DNA of 64,000 nucleotides from Kribbella kalugense (GTDB lineage Bacteria; Actinomycetota; Actinomycetes; Propionibacteriales; Kribbellaceae): positions 3,534,001-3,598,000 of the forward strand of contig NZ_SODF01000001.1 in NCBI RefSeq assembly GCF_004365875.1, in the 5' to 3' direction. Positions 60,023 to 64,000 of the stretch are shown one piece after another. The position numbers and the translations under genes are program-made. Under the pieces are notes generated by a model that was given only the letters and a program-made list of their open reading frames with translations, did no database searches and was not told the DNA's origin. Numbering within the stretch: position 1 is the first letter of the stretch; each line of letters opens with the position of its first letter.

Positions 60023-61813
60023 ATGCCTCAGACATTGCGCCACCTGCTGCCCGAAGCTCTTCTGACTCGATCTCTCGACGTGCCAACGGCCGAGGCCTGG
60101 GACGGCGTACCGGCGAGCGACCGTACGGCGATCCTCGAGGATGCCGAGGAACAGCTGGCGACTCCGTGGCCGGTCCTGTTGGCCAGTGACTACGCGCGGT
60201 TCCATCGTGACGGCGATCGCGACAGCTACGAGACGCCGTACTTCGCGCGTCGACGGCGGATCGTGATCGGCGCGCTCGCGGCTCTGCTGACCGGCGAGCA
60301 GCGCTGGGTCGCGGATGTCGTGGACGGCGTATGGCTGGTCTGCGACGAGGCGAACTGGGCGGTGCCGGCTCACGCGAGCTCGGCACACGCGCGCAGTGAG
60401 GCGCTGCCGCGGCCGGGCGATCGCGACCTCGACCTGTTCTGCGCCGAGACCGGCAGTTTGCTCGCCTGGGTCGACGCTCTGCTCGGGCCGGCGCTTGATC
60501 CGAGCACCCGAGTCCGGATCGCGACCGAGGTCGACCGCCGGGTACTGACGCCGTTCCTGGAGATCCGCGACTGGCACTGGCTGACCGGGTTCACGAACAA
60601 CTGGAACCCGTGGATCCACTCCAACGTGACCGCGTGCGCGCTCCTGCTCGAACCTGATCCGGCCCGACGGGCGAAGATCGTGTCGCTCGTGGTCGACGGA
60701 CTCGACGTCTTCCTCGACTCCTATCCCGACGACGGCGGCTGCGACGAAGGAGCGTCGTACTGGACCAGAGCCGGCGGCGCGGTCGGGGATGCTCTTGCGC
60801 TCTTGTACGACGCCTCCGCCGGAGAGCTAGACGGGTTCGGTCATCCCAAGCTGCGGGCGATCACGTCGTACCTGCCGGCGATGCACATCGATGGCCGGTG
60901 GTACGTCAACTTCGCGGACTGCCCGGCGCAGCTGGACGACCCGTCGGTCGCGTACCCGCTGTACCGGCTGGGCGTGCACACCGACGAGCCGTCCGCACGT
61001 CAGCACGCCCGTGCGATCAGGCGGCGCGACGACCCGCTGGTGCCCCGGATCCCGTCGATGTTCCGGATGGTCGGAATGCTGCTAGAGCAGGGCTTGCGGG
61101 CCGACGAGGAGCCTGTCCAGGTCCAAGACACTTGGCTGCCGGACACCGAAGTACTCGTGGCGCGATCGGACCGTTTGCTGGTCGCGCTCAAGGGCGGGCA
61201 CAACGCCGAGTCGCACAACCACAACGACGTCGGTTCGTTCATCGTCGCCGTCGACGGCGTACCGCGGGTTGTCGATCTGGGTGTCGGCACCTACACCAAG
61301 CAGACGTTCTCGGCCGACCGCTACCAGATCTTCACGATGCAGAGCGACTACCACAATCTGCCGAAGATCAACGGGCAGTCGCAACTGGCGGGCCGCGAGT
61401 ACCACGCGACCGACATGTCCGCCGAGCTCGGCGACGCGCAGGCCAGTTGCCAGGTCGACCTGGCGGCTGCCTATCCGGCCGACATCCGTTCTTGGCGCCG
61501 CGGCCTGATCCTGAACCGAACCTCTGAGCTCCTTGAGGTCACCGACTCGTGGGAGCTGCAGGACACCCCGCAATCCCTGGTCTGGCACCTGATCATCAAC
61601 GGTCCAGTCACCGCCGGGAATGGCACGGTCGAAGTCGATGGGCTGACGATTTCGTACGACGGTCTAGAGCTCACGGTGGAACCGCTCCCCCTCAGCGACC
61701 CCCGCCTGCTCGCCATCTGGGGCAACCACCTCACCCGCCTGGTCCTGTCCGCCCAAACACCGACCCCAACCGGCACCACAACCATGACCTTCGCCCCGTC
61801 GATTGCCCCGTAG
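60023..61813 (+). CDS. Heparinase II/III family protein
   Basis: A 596-residue protein. The N-terminal (alpha/alpha) toroid (about 20-370) has WHWLTGFTNNWNPWIHSNV and DDGGCDEGASYWTRAGG, and the C-terminal beta-sandwich has the conserved GHNAESHNHNDVGSF with metal/catalytic His and VDLGVGTYT. This is the heparinase/alginate-lyase fold; a signal peptide is absent, so it may act on an imported oligosaccharide. The ATG at 60023 gives the family N-terminus, though the ribosome site (CAGG) is weak. The open frame upstream is not used. Confidence 0.85.
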   Translation: MPQTLRHLLPEALLTRSLDVPTAEAWDGVPASDRTAILEDAEEQLATPWPVLLASDYARFHRDGDRDSYETPYFARRRRIVIGALAALLTGEQRWVADVVDGVWLVCDEANWAVPAHASSAHARSEALPRPGDRDLDLFCAETGSLLAWVDALLGPALDPSTRVRIATEVDRRVLTPFLEIRDWHWLTGFTNNWNPWIHSNVTACALLLEPDPARRAKIVSLVVDGLDVFLDSYPDDGGCDEGASYWTRAGGAVGDALALLYDASAGELDGFGHPKLRAITSYLPAMHIDGRWYVNFADCPAQLDDPSVAYPLYRLGVHTDEPSARQHARAIRRRDDPLVPRIPSMFRMVGMLLEQGLRADEEPVQVQDTWLPDTEVLVARSDRLLVALKGGHNAESHNHNDVGSFIVAVDGVPRVVDLGVGTYTKQTFSADRYQIFTMQSDYHNLPKINGQSQLAGREYHATDMSAELGDAQASCQVDLAAAYPADIRSWRRGLILNRTSELLEVTDSWELQDTPQSLVWHLIINGPVTAGNGTVEVDGLTISYDGLELTVEPLPLSDPRLLAIWGNHLTRLVLSAQTPTPTGTTTMTFAPSIAP

Positions 61814-61869
61814 CCCTTGGTGCCAGCGGTCAGTTACATTTCGTAACGACCGGGCGATGGGAGCGGGCG

Positions 61870-62511
61870 ATGGCTGCAGATACGGGGCAGGCTCCGGAAG
61901 GCTGGGTGCCGGTTGAGCATCGGTGGCTGGGGCTCGATCGGCGGACGTTCGCGGCAGGGTTCACTGCGCTCGCCGTGGCGTTGCTGCTGATCTACGGATT
62001 CCAGGGGCTGAACGCGGCGATCCCATGGCACAACGAGATCCGGGCCGGGCAGGTGCTGGACCTCGGTGACGGAGCGACCGCCGTGCCGCCGGTGGGCTGG
62101 CAGCTGGAGCACGGGACGTTGACCGGCGGGGCGGGCGCGGCCCCGACGAGCCTGCAGATCCTGCTGGCCTCCGGCGGCGCGACGATCGAGATCGACGGGA
62201 CGACGTACGACGGGAGCGCGGACGCGTTTCTCGATCAGGTGCTGCGATCTGAGGGTGACACGGCGAACGTCAGCGGGTCCCGCGGTTCATTGACCACCGA
62301 CTCGGGGCTGGTCGGCGTGGTCGAGAGCAGCACCGGGCCGAGCGGCGACGCGATCGACGTCGCGTTCAAGATGGCCGTGGGTACGACGGAATCGGTCGAC
62401 GCGGCGCCTGCCCTGCTGGTCCGGGTGCGTACTGCGGCGGGACAGTTCGAGCGATATCAGGACGAGGTCGCCGCCTTGCTCCGGAGCATCACACCGGGGG
62501 CGACGCGATGA
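61870..62511 (+). CDS. Single-pass membrane protein paired with a PrsW-like protease
   Basis: A 213-residue protein. A cytoplasmic N-terminus of about 30 residues (GWVPVEHRWLGLDRR) precedes one membrane helix (about 28-45, FAAGFTALAVALLLIYGF); the remaining 165 residues are extracytoplasmic and beta-rich (LQILLASGGATIEIDG). No family is recognised. Its stop overlaps the PrsW-like gene (ATGA), so it may be a substrate or partner of that protease; this is inference. Confidence 0.75.
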   Translation: MAADTGQAPEGWVPVEHRWLGLDRRTFAAGFTALAVALLLIYGFQGLNAAIPWHNEIRAGQVLDLGDGATAVPPVGWQLEHGTLTGGAGAAPTSLQILLASGGATIEIDGTTYDGSADAFLDQVLRSEGDTANVSGSRGSLTTDSGLVGVVESSTGPSGDAIDVAFKMAVGTTESVDAAPALLVRVRTAAGQFERYQDEVAALLRSITPGATR

Positions 62512-63650
62512 CCGTCGTACCGGAGGAGAAGCTCGCGCAGCGGCAGGCGATCGTGGAGTCCGGCTGGGGTTGGCCGTACCGGTTCCTTCAGCCGCACAAC
62601 GTCGCCTTCTGGGTCTACCTGCTCGGCGTCGGCGGCGGCGCGTTGACGATGCTGCGGTACTTCGGCCAAGCCGCCTCGTTCTACACGCCGGCGCTCGCGG
62701 GTGGCGTCGTACTGTTCGCGCTGTACCTCGTGCCGTGGCTGCTGCTTCTGCGTCATCACAACCGGTTCACCAAGCAACCGGCCGGGCTGCTCGCGACCGG
62801 ATTCATCTGGGGCGGCGTGGCCGCCACCTTCTGGATCGCGCTGCCAGCGAACACCGCGCTGCTCTCGATCTGGGCCAAGATCGGCGGTACGTCGTTCGCC
62901 GCCGACTGGGGCGCCGGCCTGACCGCGCCGATCAACGAGGAATGGGGCAAGGCGCTCGGACTCGTGCTACTGATCGGCCTGGCTCCACGACTGGTGCGCA
63001 GCGCGTACGACGGCTTCATCATCGGCGCGTTCATCGGTCTGGGCTTCCAGGTGTTCGAGGACCTGCTCTACGTCTACAACGGCGCGACGCAGCTGTACGG
63101 CGTGGACCAGCTGGGCTCCTCGCTGCGCGTGTTCGTCACCCGCGGCGCGGCCGGGATCGTCTCGCACGCGCTGTTCAGCGCGATCTTCTGCGCCGGCCTG
63201 ATGTGGGTCCTCGGCCGAAGCGGTGAGCGGAAGGTCCTCCGCGGCGTGCTGACCATGCTGATGGCGATGTTCTTCCACTTCGCCTGGGACGACATGGGCG
63301 GCCTCGCCGGCGGCAGCTGGCTGATCGCGGTGCTGCCGTTCGCGATCGCCGTCATCGAGCTGGTGGCGCTCTTCTACGTCCTCCGGCACGCCGCACGGCA
63401 GGAGCGATTCTGGATGCGAGAGCTGCTCGGCCCGGAAGTCACAGCTGGCGTCATCGACCCAGCGCTGCTCGACGCGGTCAGTGGTCTGCGGAAGGACCGG
63501 AAGAAGTACCGCAAGCACCTGCACAGCCGATCCAAGGCCCGCCATCTCCTCGAGGCGGCTGGTGACCTCGCCGAGGAGATCGCCCGGGCCGGCGGTGCGG
63601 ACTCCCCCGGCGTCGCCCACGCCCGTGCGGAACTCCTCCGCGTGAGGTGA
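62508..63650 (+). CDS. PrsW-family intramembrane metalloprotease
   Basis: A 380-residue membrane protein with about eight helices. The family motifs are present: E144-E145-x-x-K148 (NEEWGK), F180-x-x-x-E184 (FQVFEDLL), His220 (VSHALFS) and H257-x-x-x-D261 (FHFAWDD). The last 80 residues are a charged cytoplasmic tail. PrsW-like enzymes cleave membrane proteins such as anti-sigma factors. Coupling to the single-pass protein before it suggests that as its substrate. Confidence 0.88.
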   Translation: MTVVPEEKLAQRQAIVESGWGWPYRFLQPHNVAFWVYLLGVGGGALTMLRYFGQAASFYTPALAGGVVLFALYLVPWLLLLRHHNRFTKQPAGLLATGFIWGGVAATFWIALPANTALLSIWAKIGGTSFAADWGAGLTAPINEEWGKALGLVLLIGLAPRLVRSAYDGFIIGAFIGLGFQVFEDLLYVYNGATQLYGVDQLGSSLRVFVTRGAAGIVSHALFSAIFCAGLMWVLGRSGERKVLRGVLTMLMAMFFHFAWDDMGGLAGGSWLIAVLPFAIAVIELVALFYVLRHAARQERFWMRELLGPEVTAGVIDPALLDAVSGLRKDRKKYRKHLHSRSKARHLLEAAGDLAEEIARAGGADSPGVAHARAELLRVR

Positions 63651-63745
63651 GTTCCTGACCGTCGGTGATCAGAGCTGCTGTCTTTTTTGCAGGTTTGATC
63701 AGATTTCTCTTGCCGTGACCTGCCCGCGCAGGGTGAGATGAACAG

Positions 63746-64000
63746 ATGACACAGACGCGGGCCGCTGGGGCGGTGGAGGGGCAGGAGTTCTCGTACCGCC
63801 CGTTGATCTGGCTGGCGGTCGCGACGTTCTCGATGGGGATCGACGGCTACGTGCTGGCCGGCCTGCTGCCGCAGATCGCCGGCGACCTGCACGTCACCGC
63901 TGCCGCCGCCGGCCAGTTGATGTCTGTGTTCGCGTTCACCGCGGCGCTCGCCGGTCCCGTGCTCGGGACGCTGACGTCACGCTGGGAACGCCGTACGACG
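63746..64000 (+). CDS. MFS transporter, N-terminal part
   Basis: The frame from ATG 63746 runs open to the window edge (85 codons). It encodes a cytoplasmic start, a first helix (PLIWLAVATFSMGIDGYVLAG) and a second with PQIAGDLHVTAAAAGQLMSV. Motif A is reached (SRWERR). This is the start of a DHA1-type efflux protein (AraJ/Ydh type). The C-terminus is outside the window. Confidence 0.8.
   Translation, partial: MTQTRAAGAVEGQEFSYRPLIWLAVATFSMGIDGYVLAGLLPQIAGDLHVTAAAAGQLMSVFAFTAALAGPVLGTLTSRWERRTT

Noticed and set aside
63666..63703. Two TGATCAGA copies 30 bases apart before the last MFS gene
   Set aside because: They are short and could be chance; noted only as a weak regulator site.

Overview
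The window looks like chromosome of a high-GC actinobacterium. This rests on codon-biased GC-rich DNA, GTG/TTG starts, a mycothiol-dependent maleylpyruvate-isomerase-type enzyme, a deazaflavin (F420)-type reductase, a VKOR/DsbA pair instead of DsbB, and a MimR/MimABCD/MimG-type monooxygenase cluster. Overall content (secreted glycosidases, many small regulators, aromatic and alkane catabolism) suggests a soil Kribbella-like organism; the genus is inference. No rRNA, tRNA, CRISPR array or intact insertion sequence was seen.

1-2765: end of a sugar ABC transporter, an enolase-superfamily dehydratase and a fumarase-like lyase (sugar-acid catabolism). 2773-8782: exported epoxide-hydrolase-like protein, LysR, CocE/NonD hydrolase, MFS-USP fusion and its MarR. 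8871-15751: lipoprotein, a tandem array of three paralogous secreted proteins of unknown function, a mycothiol-type enzyme, an MFS exporter and a DUF2255 protein. 15752-16442 is non-coding and rich in inverted repeats.

16443-25396: an IclR-controlled catabolic island. One arm encodes a flavin monooxygenase, cupin and SnoaL-like protein. The other encodes an SDR, cupin, C-C hydrolase, extradiol dioxygenase, hydratase, acylating acetaldehyde dehydrogenase and hydroxy-oxovalerate aldolase, i.e. a complete lower meta-cleavage route. The same palindrome lies at the iclR start and before the monooxygenase.

25463-32638: DsbA/VKOR oxidative folding pair behind a methyltransferase remnant, then several small regulator-target units (ArsR/MFS, MarR/F420-hemerythrin fusion, TetR operon, aldo-keto reductase). 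32836-47972: secreted GH31 with inserted carbohydrate-binding modules, a MarR-controlled stress operon, pyruvate oxidase, SDR/Gfo-Idh pair, secreted alpha-amylase, AhpD-like/XRE pair, and an IclR gene paired with an uncharacterised propeller-like protein.

48554-59697: a propane/phenol-type soluble di-iron monooxygenase operon (mimABCD) with divergent activator (mimR), a small leading ORF, amidohydrolase, DUF59 protein, alcohol dehydrogenase and dedicated chaperonin (mimG), closed by a strong hairpin. 59745-64000: GPGG small membrane protein, heparinase-II/III-like protein, a membrane protein plus PrsW-like protease pair and the start of an MFS gene.
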